Source of the DNA: a virus
DNA length: 25,955 nt
Direction: 5' to 3' (one strand)
IMG/VR virus record: IMGVR_UViG_3300032722_000105
Coordinates: 1 to 25,955 of that record
Each line of letters starts with the position of its first letter. The first letter of the stretch is position 1. This document shows, piece by piece, positions 18,247-25,955 of the stretch. A program made the translations under genes and the position numbers. The notes under the pieces were generated by a model that worked only from the letters and a program-made list of their open reading frames with translations, ran no database searches and was not told the DNA's origin.

Positions 18247-20396
18247 TAGTTTTCTCCTTCAGAAGCTTTAAGATTAGCTGAAACAATAACCGCTTTAATA
18301 GGGTCAGTAACAACTACCTCAAATATTCTATCTCTAGACCAACCCAATCTGCGCCAAATAATCCTGTTTTGGTATTTACCAATACTACCAATAGTTTGCC
18401 AATGTTCATTTGACCATGTAGAGCCACCATCATTTGACCATCTAAGCATAGCTTGAGGATTTGCGCCTACTGTTTCTCCATTTAAAGGAATAGTTGTTCC
18501 TGTTAAACCTACACCTGGCTGGAATTGAATCTGAAATTCATCAAAATACTGTCTTTGAAGGTCAGTAACCAAATGAGGAGCTCTGCGAACCCTGCGAATG
18601 GTATCGCCATTATCTGTATAGTTTTGCGAATCTAATTGATAGATTTGACCATTTTCCCAATCGCCTACCAAAAAGATGTTTTGAAATAAGCATCCACAAT
18701 TTGACCTATGGCGATGATAGGTATTACTGTTATCTACCCAAAGCCATTTATGCCAAAGCTGAGTTGTAAAATCATAAGCCCAAGTTAAATCAAGAGTAGG
18801 GAATGAAATTACATAGACTTCATGGCCTTCTAGCTGATAAGTATAGGCAATAGCATCACCTACATATTGGTTTACAAGAGTATTTTCTACAGCATGAGTG
18901 GATATTCTTGTTGGGAAATAGCCATTCATCATGACAATTTCAGACTGTCCCCTAATATTTTGAGCTAAATAAGCAAAAGAATTACCTACCCTTGCTACTG
19001 AAAAAGGAGCAGAAATACCATGTTGACTAGAACTTCCAGGAATTCTTTGGAAAGCAAATGGAAAAGTTCCTACATCTGACCAAACTTCAGAAGTAGTTTC
19101 TCCAAGCAAATAAACTTGTCCATGGTCAGATATTAAAGATACAAGGTTATCAGGTGCTGTAAATTTAGAAGCAAAAGATAAACTATAAGTAATCGGACTC
19201 AAAATATTAGATGCAGCCCATTTTTGAGTATTTGGGTCATTGTAAATAAAGTAATTATCAATAACATCAACAATAGTACCGCCAGTAAATGCGCCATCAG
19301 TAGAAGGAATGACACTAAATCTAAGTGCATACATTGATTCTGAGGCAACTGTTTGAGTTTTGTTAATTACATAATTACCAGTTCCACCTGTACCGCTACC
19401 AAAAGTTAAGGTAAGAGTTAAGCCAGTACCAGCTCCACTTGTAGAAGTAGAAGCTGGATTTATAGGATTAGAGGTATATTGACCAGCATTAGTAACTGTC
19501 AATGTAGCAACTGCTCCAGCAACCCCAATACTAGCTACTGTGTAAGTTGCAGGAGTAGTTCCATAAACACCGCCAACAACTGTAATTGTGTCATTTACAG
19601 CATATCCAGTTCCTGCTGTTGCTATGGCTGTGGATAATACTGTTCCGCTTCCCAAAGCAGTAATAATGGTTTGATTAGTTACTCCTGTTCCTACAATAGT
19701 CATTCCAGGAGATAAAGTATCTGTCCCTGAAATTGTTGTAACAGTTAGAGTAGTTCCTGAAATTGATGATGTAATCTCTGCTGCTACATCACTAGTAAAC
19801 ATCTGAGTTGAAGCTACAGATTGAGTTAAATTTACTGTATAAGTACCAATTCCACCAGTTGTACCACCTGTTTGAGCTGTAATAATGGTATTTTGCAATA
19901 CTCCAGCACCAAATAGCTGACTAGCAATAGTAATTCCAGTACCTAATACATTAATTCCTGTAACAGTTAAAGTAGTTCCTGAAATTGAACCTTGGAAAAT
20001 GCAATCATCTGCATCTTCTTTAATAAACCAGCTATATCTATTTGCACCATCAGTAATATAGACATTTATGCCATTATCGGCAATTCCAACATAACCTGAA
20101 TTTGTATTAAGCTGACCAATGATTCTAGGTGTAAATGTTGCATCAACACAATAAACAAATTGACCGCATACAGCTACAAAATCCTGACCGCCTGACAAAG
20201 TTTTCATTCCTCTTACTTCAGCTTGTGGAGTAAGGGCTAAAACAGAAGTAAGCCCTGGAGTTGGATATAAAGCAACAACACCTCTAGAGCCTTGTGGCTT
20301 AGTAGGGTCCACTTCAGGGAACCAGTTTATGCACTCCTGAGCATCTTGATAAATAGAAGGGGCTTCATAAGAAGCTCCAACAAAGCCAAAATCCAT
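18246..20396 (-). CDS. gp10-like tail stabilization protein with nested domain insertions
   Basis: A 716-residue protein. Residues 1-133 (GASYEAPSIYQDAQECINWF, LYPTPGLT, RGMKTLSGGQDFVAVCGQ) and 358-716 (STDGAFTGGTIVDVIDNYFI, GQVYLLGETTSEVW, GHEVYVISFPT, WAYDFTTQLWHKW, LRWSNDGGSTWSNE) match the P22 gp10-type packaged-DNA stabilization protein, a beta-propeller-like tail hub that seals the head. Between them lie two copies of a beta-rich domain with the SISGTTLTVT motif (about 135-202 and 208-357). The second copy is itself split by a different domain (about 253-335). With the insert removed the length would be about 490, close to gp10. The inserts probably face outward as decoration. Confidence 0.8.
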   Translation of the reverse strand: MDFGFVGASYEAPSIYQDAQECINWFPEVDPTKPQGSRGVVALYPTPGLTSVLALTPQAEVRGMKTLSGGQDFVAVCGQFVYCVDATFTPRIIGQLNTNSGYVGIADNGINVYITDGANRYSWFIKEDADDCIFQGSISGTTLTVTGINVLGTGITIASQLFGAGVLQNTIITAQTGGTTGGIGTYTVNLTQSVASTQMFTSDVAAEITSSISGTTLTVTTISGTDTLSPGMTIVGTGVTNQTIITALGSGTVLSTAIATAGTGYAVNDTITVVGGVYGTTPATYTVASIGVAGAVATLTVTNAGQYTSNPINPASTSTSGAGTGLTLTLTFGSGTGGTGNYVINKTQTVASESMYALRFSVIPSTDGAFTGGTIVDVIDNYFIYNDPNTQKWAASNILSPITYSLSFASKFTAPDNLVSLISDHGQVYLLGETTSEVWSDVGTFPFAFQRIPGSSSQHGISAPFSVARVGNSFAYLAQNIRGQSEIVMMNGYFPTRISTHAVENTLVNQYVGDAIAYTYQLEGHEVYVISFPTLDLTWAYDFTTQLWHKWLWVDNSNTYHRHRSNCGCLFQNIFLVGDWENGQIYQLDSQNYTDNGDTIRRVRRAPHLVTDLQRQYFDEFQIQFQPGVGLTGTTIPLNGETVGANPQAMLRWSNDGGSTWSNEHWQTIGSIGKYQNRIIWRRLGWSRDRIFEVVVTDPIKAVIVSANLKASEGEN
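19326..19775 (-). repeat. Domain A copy 2, interrupted by domain B
   Basis: Residues 208-357 of the gp10-like protein. The first half of domain A (SISGTTLTVTTISG ... IITALGSGT) resumes after about 83 residues as GGTGNYVINKTQTVAS. The insert (about 19398-19631), with AGTGYAVNDTITVVGG, ATLTVTNAGQYTSNP and a STSTSGAGTGLTLTL end, is a second repeat type that I associate with phage fibre and hub proteins. GSGT stands at both junctions. Confidence 0.65.
19791..19994 (-). repeat. Domain A copy 1
   Basis: Residues 135-202 of the gp10-like protein: GSISGTTLTVTG, IITAQTGGT and IGTYTVNLTQSVAST. A 29-base stretch at its start (19960-19988) repeats at 19738-19766 in copy 2 with one mismatch, so the two copies arose by recent duplication or exchange. 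Confidence 0.65.
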
Positions 20397-21025
20397 TATT
20401 TAATATCCCCATATCGTTCGCCATCACGAATTCTACGAATAGTAGATTCGCTTACACCATATTCTCTAGCAAGTTGGGCAATGTTTCTGTAGCCTATTCT
20501 TGGTCTAATTTCTAATACTTGTCCAGCAGTTAAAACTCGTTTTTTAAGTTTAGGTTTACCAAGATTAGATGCACTAATTTTAGTCTTAGATTCTTCAGAA
20601 AGGGTTGTTCCAGCTTTATTTTTATTGCCAATACGAACATAAGACATTTGTGCTCTAGATTCTTCGGAATGTTTTTTTCCTTTAAAAGTCAAACCCCAAG
20701 AAGAAGCTCCATAAGAATTTCCTTTTAATTTAGTTTTATGTTCATTCGTATGTTTATAGCCAGTTGCACCTTCGCCACCATCAGTAAGGTTACAAAGCTC
20801 AATTCCCATATCTTTCATACAAGAAATTAACAATACTTCATGGTCTAATGCTTCAGCTTCGGTATCCCAATGGGCAAGTATTTGAACTTCATAACCATAT
20901 TTGGCAACTATGCGTTTCCAATAATCATTGCGATTTTTAGAATAAGCTCTTCTACCTATTCCTTTACCAATGTAAAAAATAGTTCCGTTTGGTTTTGCAT
21001 GAGCATAAGTGTAGTGTGTTTTCAT
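20396..21025 (-). CDS. GIY-YIG homing endonuclease with NUMOD3-like repeats and HTH
   Basis: A 209-residue protein. The GIY-YIG nuclease domain has YTYAH (5-9), FYIGKG (17-22), GRRAY with the catalytic-type Arg, and EALDHEVLLI with the likely catalytic Glu63. Three NUMOD3-like DNA-binding segments follow (GYKHTNEHKTKLKG, GKKHSEESRAQMS, GTTLSEESKTKISASNLGKP). The C-terminal helix-turn-helix is NIAQLAREYGVSESTIRRIR (181-200). This is the classic layout of a free-standing phage homing endonuclease. It lies between the gp4-like and gp10-like genes, and its stop overlaps the gp10-like ATG (TAATG). It has its own extended -10 promoter. Confidence 0.92.
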   Translation of the reverse strand: MKTHYTYAHAKPNGTIFYIGKGIGRRAYSKNRNDYWKRIVAKYGYEVQILAHWDTEAEALDHEVLLISCMKDMGIELCNLTDGGEGATGYKHTNEHKTKLKGNSYGASSWGLTFKGKKHSEESRAQMSYVRIGNKNKAGTTLSEESKTKISASNLGKPKLKKRVLTAGQVLEIRPRIGYRNIAQLAREYGVSESTIRRIRDGERYGDIK

Positions 21026-21031
21026 AGCTTT

Positions 21032-21040
21032 ATTATACCA
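21032..21040 (-). promoter_or_regulatory. Extended -10 promoter of GIY-YIG gene
   Basis: On the minus strand the sequence reads TGGTATAAT, an extended -10 with a perfect TATAAT, followed by six bases and then the ATG. The -35 region is poor. Transcription would begin at or beside the ATG, giving a leaderless message. No ribosome site is evident. Confidence 0.55.
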
Positions 21041-21059
21041 CCACTAAGTATCATGGTTA

Positions 21060-22049
21060 TTACCTAAAGAACCCTCCGCTCAAAATCCAGCCAGCATCAC
21101 GACTACGACCCACCAACATAGAATCAGGATAGCCAGCAGCAGCAATAGGTTTCATATTGTTTCTTTTAATTGTTGATTTAGATTGTGCAGCATAAGCATT
21201 AATCATGCTAATTTGAGTTGCAGAAGCTTTGCCATACATAGGCATCAATCTTTCTGCAAGATTCCATCTAAGGGCCATTGAATAGCCTTGTGGAAGCACA
21301 ATATTGTCATACAAAGTTTCATAATTACTAAAAATAGTAGATGAAAACATATGCATCTCGCCTTGAGCTGGATTAGGCCATACAAAAATATTTCCAGATT
21401 CAGCATTTGGATTGTAATAAAGAGCTTTAGGCCAAGGACCATTAAGAGTCTTTAATCCAATTTGGTTATAGTTTTCAAGAGCAATTACAGCAACTTGATA
21501 ATCTAAACCACCATTTTGAACAGCTTGACCATTAGACTGAGTATTTACCCTTACATAAGCTTGGTCAATAAATAAAGGCTTTTGATAATAAGCAGTAATT
21601 AATTCAGAGCTTACAGGTGCTGTATAGGTAATATTTAATTCATAAGTGCCAACTTCATTAACTTGACCACCAGCACCAGTTAGAAACTGAACAATTTTAG
21701 TCCCTGGGATAATTCCAGTTCCTTTTAGGGTTTGTCCTTGTGCTACTGCGCCTGTAGTTAATGAAGTTACAGTAAGAATATTTCCTGCAATTGAGCCTGT
21801 AAATGTAGCTCCAACAAAGTTTGCAGTTGAAGGAGTAGGCCCAATGGTATATTGAACTTGACCTGAAATTAATGGAAATATGATTTCTGTGGTGTTGTAA
21901 ACCATCATATCCTCATTAGACCATTGGTCTACGAGATCATTTAGCATATCAAAAGCATCTTGAGCAGCCTCTGGAGTAGGAGTTTCACCAGCTTCTAATG
22001 CGCCAATGTCTTTTAAGGCTCTGCTAATAATATCTATAGGCTGTGTCAT
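21060..22049 (-). CDS. gp4-like head-tail adaptor/tail accessory protein with insert
   Basis: A 329-residue protein. The N-terminal helix set (DIISRALKDIGALEAGETPT, DAFDMLNDLVDQWSNEDMMV) and YTIGP are those of P22 gp4-type tail accessory factors that attach below the portal. Usually the chain passes from YTIGP directly to a R/KP..I..AYVR stretch; here KPLFIDQAYVRV appears only after about 75 extra residues. Those residues match domain A of the gp10-like protein. The rest (ENYNQIGLKTLNGPWPKALY, LRWNLAERLMPMYG, IKRNNMKPI) fits the family. It carries its own start 2 bases from the upstream gene. Confidence 0.82.
   Translation of the reverse strand: MTQPIDIISRALKDIGALEAGETPTPEAAQDAFDMLNDLVDQWSNEDMMVYNTTEIIFPLISGQVQYTIGPTPSTANFVGATFTGSIAGNILTVTSLTTGAVAQGQTLKGTGIIPGTKIVQFLTGAGGQVNEVGTYELNITYTAPVSSELITAYYQKPLFIDQAYVRVNTQSNGQAVQNGGLDYQVAVIALENYNQIGLKTLNGPWPKALYYNPNAESGNIFVWPNPAQGEMHMFSSTIFSNYETLYDNIVLPQGYSMALRWNLAERLMPMYGKASATQISMINAYAAQSKSTIKRNNMKPIAAAGYPDSMLVGRSRDAGWILSGGFFR
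21591..21812 (-). repeat. Domain A copy 3, in the gp4-like protein
   Basis: Residues about 80-153: GSIAGNILTVTSLTTG, GQTLKGTGIIPGTKIVQFLT, VGTYELNITYTAPVSS. It has the same strand order and spacing as copies 1 and 2 in the gp10-like protein but is more diverged, so it is an older or independent acquisition. Confidence 0.6.
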
Positions 22050-22050
22050 T

Positions 22051-22416
22051 TTAGTTCGCTGGTGTAAAAGTTTGTGCGTTTAAAGCAGTAACCCAAGGTA
22101 ATTCTGTAACTGCTGGGCTAATCGGTGGGCTAACGATTGATGCAATTTGTCCGTCAATGTTAGCCTGTGTGTTAATTACTAAGTTAGGTTCAGCTTGAAT
22201 CCAGCCTAAAACTTCTGCTTGTGTAAGCTGTGAGTAAGGAATTGGAGTGGCTGTTGTATCAATCGTAAACTGGCTTGAACCAGCAATTGACGCTGTGTTA
22301 GTGCCGTCTGTACCAGTTACCAAATATTGAGCTAATACTACATACTCATTAATTGGTGCGGGTGGAGAAGGAAGTGTGGACATTGAAGTGATTGTCCAAG
22401 TGTATGTATTTGCCAT
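22051..22416 (-). CDS. Small tail-module protein (DUF7936-like)
   Basis: A 121-residue protein: NTYTWTITSMSTLPS, NEYVVLAQYLVTGTDGTNTA, IPYSQLTQAEVLGWIQ. This motif order (TWTI..., a strand with V.GTDG, then PY..LTE..VL.W) recalls a small conserved protein found among tail genes of T7-like and related phages. The name DUF7936 is from memory. Probably a virion component; function unknown. Stop is adjacent to the gp4-like ATG. Confidence 0.6.
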   Translation of the reverse strand: MANTYTWTITSMSTLPSPPAPINEYVVLAQYLVTGTDGTNTASIAGSSQFTIDTTATPIPYSQLTQAEVLGWIQAEPNLVINTQANIDGQIASIVSPPISPAVTELPWVTALNAQTFTPAN

Positions 22417-22425
22417 TATTATTCC

Positions 22426-25323
22426 TTAAGCGATATTGGCTGCTTTTAAGCGAGCACGGAGAGATTGAATTTCTGCTACTAATACAGCCATTTTGGCAGA
22501 GGTTGAAAAATCACCTTGTTGATAAACTGGTTTTCCTTCTGCATCTACAGCATTAGGTTGTCCTGTAATAGCATTTGGGAATTGTTTTTGATATTCGTCT
22601 GTAATAAAACCCATATCAGAAGAACCATCTGCGTTCCAAGTAAATATTCTTGGTAACAAAGCGTCAATAATTGTTCCGCTATCTGTTAGTGGCGCAATAT
22701 TAGATTTTAATCTGCGGTCAGATGTAACATTGTAAAGAACGCCAGTAGTTCCAGCTTGAGTAATAGTGCCAATTGTTGTACCGTTATAACCAAAAGCTGA
22801 GTAATAATACCCAGAAGCAGTACCTGAAATATGGTTTACAACACTAATACCAGCAGTATAAACAAAACTGTTTGAATTATTAACAGATGCACTTGTAGTA
22901 CCAACTAAAAAATTACCACTACCATCAAAAACACCTCTAGGATTACCAGAACCATCAGATAAGACAATGTATCCTGCTGCTGTACGAATATCTAACCCAC
23001 CTTGATTACCTGAGTAAGAACCCAAAATAGTGTTGGCATATCCTGTGGTCATTGCATAACCAGATTGATATCCTACATAAGTATTTAATCCTACACCTGA
23101 AGTGCCTGTTTCAGAATACCCAGCTTGATATCCTAAAAATGTGTTACTTCCTGTATTTGAGCCGCTATACCCAGCTTGATAACCTACTGCTGTGTTGTTA
23201 GAGGCTGTGGTGTTTGAGAATAAAGCACTTGTACCAACAGAAGTATTGCTACCACCAGTAGTATTTGTGTATAAGGAATTTACACCTAAAGATGCGTTTC
23301 CAGCACCTGTCGTATTGCCTAAAAGAGACTGAATTCCAACCGCAGTATTATTATTTCCAGTTGTGTTTGCCGCTAAAGCACTAGCACCAACAGCAGTATT
23401 ACCACTTTGCGCACCACCACCTAAACCAACAGTAAGACCGTGAATAGATGCGTCAGAAGTTGTTTGGAATTGTCCACCGCTAGTAATTGTTGCTGCATCG
23501 GTAGCACCACCGTTTACAACAAAATGAACAGCATTTGAAGAGCCAGTACCGATTACTAAATCAGCACTCATTGATTGCAAATAAACTGCATTTGCCAAAC
23601 CAAAAGAGCCAGTTCCACTAAATCCTGAACTGTTCATACCAAAGTCACCATAATAGGTGCTTGCAGTTCCTAAGTTATTAGAAACTACATAATCAGTAGA
23701 AGCTGTTGTTCCTGAATTAGTGTTTTGTAAAACAATTTGATTGTAGCTATTTGTGCTTGATGTAAATGAAGCAAAAATACTTGTGTCTGTATAACCAAGT
23801 GTTCCATAACTAAAAGCACCAGTATTTGCAGAAGTAGCAATGGTTTTATTGGCTACAAAAGCACTAGCAGTTTCAGTTCCAGAGGTGTTGATGCTTGTTG
23901 CGCTTGCCGCACCCAATGTTGGAGTAACAAATACTGGGCTTGTAGCTAAAGCAATACCGCCTGAACCAGTAACTGTTTGACCAAGAGCAGTTTGCACTCC
24001 TGTTCCAAAAGCAGTAATACCAGTACCGCCATTGGCAATATTTAAAGTTCCAGCTAATGTAACTGCACCAGTTGTAGCGGTTGATGGCGTTAAACCAGTT
24101 GTTCCACCGCTAAAAGAAGTTACGGTTGCGGATGCAGAAACCCATGTAGGCACACCAGCAACAACAGTAAGAATTTGCCCTGAAGTTCCAATAGCAAGCC
24201 TGGAAGAAGTATTTGCACCACTTCCATAAATCATATCGCCAACAGTTGTAATTGGGCTTAATGCATTAAATGCCGAAGAAGCCGTAATTTGCCCTGTACC
24301 GCCATTTCCAATAGCAAGAGTACCAGTTACACCAGTTGTTAAGGGAAGGCCTGTAGCATTGGTTAAAACACCGCTTGCAGGGGTTCCTAGTGCTGGAGTA
24401 ACAAAAGTAGGGCTTGTAGCAAATACAAGAGCACCTGTTCCAGTTTCATCTGTAACTGTAGCTGCTAAATTTGCAGAAGTTGGAGTTTGCAAGAAAGCCA
24501 GCATATTTGTACCAAGACCAGTTACATTTCCAATGGCAGGAGTAATAGTGGTATTGGTTACAGAAGTAATTTGACCTTGTGCATTTACTGCAAATACTGG
24601 GGTTGCAGTTGCAGAACCATAAGTGGATGCGGCAACTCCTGTATTGGTAATGCTAAATTGATAACCAGTTAAAGTTAAACCAGTTCCAGCAGAATATAGT
24701 GTTGAAACACTAAAATTACTCCAATTCATTGCCGTTGTACCAAGCGTACCGCCTGGCTGGGCTGTACAATACCATGCTGAACCAGCTTGACCGCCATACT
24801 CAACGAACACTAATGCGCTAACATATTGCGCCCAAGTAGTGCAGCCTGTTGCATAAGTCCAAGCACCGCTAGAAACCGTATAAATACCGTTTTGAGCTGC
24901 GTTCGTTTGGTTTTTAACAAGTACTGTATTACCAGCAACAAGGCTTACTGTATCAACAGTCTGAAGCCCTGAAAGCGTAATGTTTGCTGTTGTTGCCGCT
25001 GTTACAGGATTTTTCCAACTAATTCCAGCAGCATAGGACTGAAGTGTTAAAAAGTTAACAATATCAGTAGCACTAGAGGCATTTGTGCTGATGGTTCCAG
25101 TAACTGTTGCAATATTGGTAAAAACACCTGTAGAAGGTGAGGTGCTACCGATAGGCGAGCTGTCTAATGTGCTATTGGTAATTGTTAAACCTGATTGAAT
25201 AGGATTAGCGCTTGCATAAAATGCTTTCCCTTGTCCAATAAAAGTCTGAAAATTACCATAAACATCAAAATAAGCCTGAACAGGCAGTAGATTTTGGTCT
25301 ACTGTTGAATTGGGAGCACCCAT
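22426..25323 (-). CDS. Large tail fibre with S74 intramolecular chaperone
   Basis: A 965-residue protein. The N-terminal QNLLPVQAYFDVYGNFQTF (9-27) is a probable virion anchor, shared in part with the smaller protein next door. The body is beta-rich and Thr/Gly/Ala-rich, with VFVTPALGTP-type repeats. Residues 641-772 form eight or so 16-18-residue repeats (NTAVGxxALxxNTTG) of the YadA-head type. The C-terminal 100 residues are an S74 peptidase/ICA domain, SDRRLKSNI with Ser868 and Lys873, FTWNADGSSDMGFI and a terminal coiled coil, which self-cleaves after trimerization. Likely the receptor-binding fibre. Confidence 0.88.
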   Translation of the reverse strand: MGAPNSTVDQNLLPVQAYFDVYGNFQTFIGQGKAFYASANPIQSGLTITNSTLDSSPIGSTSPSTGVFTNIATVTGTISTNASSATDIVNFLTLQSYAAGISWKNPVTAATTANITLSGLQTVDTVSLVAGNTVLVKNQTNAAQNGIYTVSSGAWTYATGCTTWAQYVSALVFVEYGGQAGSAWYCTAQPGGTLGTTAMNWSNFSVSTLYSAGTGLTLTGYQFSITNTGVAASTYGSATATPVFAVNAQGQITSVTNTTITPAIGNVTGLGTNMLAFLQTPTSANLAATVTDETGTGALVFATSPTFVTPALGTPASGVLTNATGLPLTTGVTGTLAIGNGGTGQITASSAFNALSPITTVGDMIYGSGANTSSRLAIGTSGQILTVVAGVPTWVSASATVTSFSGGTTGLTPSTATTGAVTLAGTLNIANGGTGITAFGTGVQTALGQTVTGSGGIALATSPVFVTPTLGAASATSINTSGTETASAFVANKTIATSANTGAFSYGTLGYTDTSIFASFTSSTNSYNQIVLQNTNSGTTASTDYVVSNNLGTASTYYGDFGMNSSGFSGTGSFGLANAVYLQSMSADLVIGTGSSNAVHFVVNGGATDAATITSGGQFQTTSDASIHGLTVGLGGGAQSGNTAVGASALAANTTGNNNTAVGIQSLLGNTTGAGNASLGVNSLYTNTTGGSNTSVGTSALFSNTTASNNTAVGYQAGYSGSNTGSNTFLGYQAGYSETGTSGVGLNTYVGYQSGYAMTTGYANTILGSYSGNQGGLDIRTAAGYIVLSDGSGNPRGVFDGSGNFLVGTTSASVNNSNSFVYTAGISVVNHISGTASGYYYSAFGYNGTTIGTITQAGTTGVLYNVTSDRRLKSNIAPLTDSGTIIDALLPRIFTWNADGSSDMGFITDEYQKQFPNAITGQPNAVDAEGKPVYQQGDFSTSAKMAVLVAEIQSLRARLKAANIA
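23008..23403 (-). repeat. YadA-head-like repeat tract in the tail fibre
   Basis: Codes for residues 641-772 of the fibre. About eight units of NTAVG.xAL..NTTG, later NTFLGYQAGYS type, each 16-18 residues. Such repeats make left-handed trimeric beta-rolls in bacterial adhesins. The units are similar at the DNA level and could expand or contract. Confidence 0.7.
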
Positions 25324-25332
25324 ATTTAATCC

Positions 25333-25809
25333 TTAAAATGCCATTGCCATTACAAGAACCATATCACCAGCAGTCATAGGCGAGGCAGTTCCAGTTGTAA
25401 TGCCATAACTTGTTAATGATGCTGAGGTGGTAGAGCTTCCTGATTGTTGCAAAAACAATGTATTTGCGCCAGTAATATCCCAAGCTTGAAGAACCCAACC
25501 AGCACTAGATGCTGGAAAGTTAATAGTCCCACCAGAAGAACCGCCAGTCCCCACAATAATTTGAAAAGCCGAAGTATTGCTAGCTGTGATTGTTGCTCCT
25601 GTACCCCAACCAGTTCCCAATGTAGGAAGCTGATTGGAAATACATAAACAACCGCCAACAGATAAACTTTGCAAATTCATAGGAGGCACTAAAGGCTGTC
25701 CTGCTTGACCATACAAGCCTAAACAAGTTCCGTTTCCAGTAGAAGCATATTCAGCCTGAACTGGCAATAAATTTGTAGAAGTAGTTGAAGCTACTTGATT
25801 AGAGGACAT
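25333..25809 (-). CDS. Small virion/fibre-associated protein
   Basis: A 158-residue protein. STTSTNLLPVQAEYASTGN near the start matches the LLPVQA anchor of the large fibre. The C-terminal part (GTGATITASNTSAFQIIVGT, INFPASSAGWVLQAWDITG, TAGDMVLVMAMAF) is a beta-sandwich-like domain found repeatedly in tail proteins of short-tailed phages. It probably sits beside the large fibre on the virion. ATG overlaps the preceding stop (TAATG). Confidence 0.68.
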   Translation of the reverse strand: MSSNQVASTTSTNLLPVQAEYASTGNGTCLGLYGQAGQPLVPPMNLQSLSVGGCLCISNQLPTLGTGWGTGATITASNTSAFQIIVGTGGSSGGTINFPASSAGWVLQAWDITGANTLFLQQSGSSTTSASLTSYGITTGTASPMTAGDMVLVMAMAF

Positions 25810-25955
25810 TATGAAATCCCTTCACCTGGGGTAATTTCTACTGAAGTTGCTGCGCTAGCTATAAACCAAGCATTCGGTGGAATAGAACTAAATACACCAA
25901 CACCATTAGCAGGAATTGCCAAGACATTCATTACAGGAGCACCAGCAGAAGGAGC
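25809..25955 (-). CDS. C-terminal end of a virion protein, cut by window edge
   Basis: A 48-residue fragment (PVMNVLAIPANGVGVFSSIP ... TSVEITPGEGIS) open to the right edge. The beta-rich, Pro/Gly-spaced pattern ending in VEITPGEG is typical of short fibre or decoration proteins. It overlaps the next ATG. Family not determinable from the fragment. Confidence 0.55.
   Translation of the reverse strand, partial: APSAGAPVMNVLAIPANGVGVFSSIPPNAWFIASAATSVEITPGEGIS

Noticed and set aside
23008-23403. CRISPR-like array
   Set aside because: The repeats are in-frame protein repeats without unique spacers.
24032-24672. Plus-strand frames opposite the tail fibre
   Set aside because: Antisense of Thr/Gly repeats, no coding features.
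1-25955. tRNA genes and integrase or attachment sites
   Set aside because: I saw no cloverleaf candidate, integrase motif or att-like direct repeats; a tRNA scan would be decisive.

Overview
This window is part of a tailed-phage genome with a short-tailed, P22-like virion and a probable Gram-negative host. The evidence is a P22-type tail gene order (gp4-like, gp10-like, gp7-like DNA-transfer proteins, and a large ejection protein with a lytic transglycosylase domain), a GH19 endolysin, and an Rz/Rz1 spanin pair, which only makes sense with an outer membrane. Base composition is AT-rich. Terminase, portal, coat protein and any integrase lie outside the window or are absent, so lifestyle and exact host cannot be read here.

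Layout. (1) About 1-5283, minus strand: a densely packed early operon led by a Cro/YdaS-like HTH protein and a phage replisome organizer. Zinc-binding and helical small proteins follow, then three nuclease-like proteins (PD-(D/E)XK-like, Ref-like HNH, VRR-NUC-like). The operon ends with a polyvalent-protein-type protein carrying an HELQH motif, a Cys-rich AT-hook protein and a GroES-like co-chaperonin. Inside the replisome organizer gene are tandem 15-bp repeats and four consecutive 11-bp dyads that look like an origin. (2) 5284-5459: a divergent control region with an inverted-repeat operator between two promoter-like sequences. (3) 5460-10656, plus strand: a second early operon with a complete recombination set (DUF1071-type annealing protein, YqaJ exonuclease, mini SSB-like protein). 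It also holds five tiny membrane or exported peptides and two paralogous HNH/AP2 homing endonucleases, and it ends in a polyphosphate kinase 2 (PPK2). (4) 10653-25955, minus strand: the late operon read right to left, with tail fibres, tail adaptors, ejection proteins, tail-collar protein and lysis cassette. It converges on the PPK2 gene with overlapping stop codons.

How it works together. The leftward early operon starts replication and may help fold host or phage proteins. The rightward operon recombines and protects DNA and may remodel the host envelope and nucleotide pool. PPK2 would let the phage charge NDPs or NMPs from host polyphosphate. The late operon builds a short-tailed particle and lyses the cell.

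The most notable points are: the phage-borne PPK2; an 11-bp-periodic dyad array, out of codon phase, in the initiator gene; a duplicated beta-rich domain inserted in two adjacent tail proteins, one copy itself split by a second domain; and four homing-type endonucleases that each end precisely in the start of the next gene.
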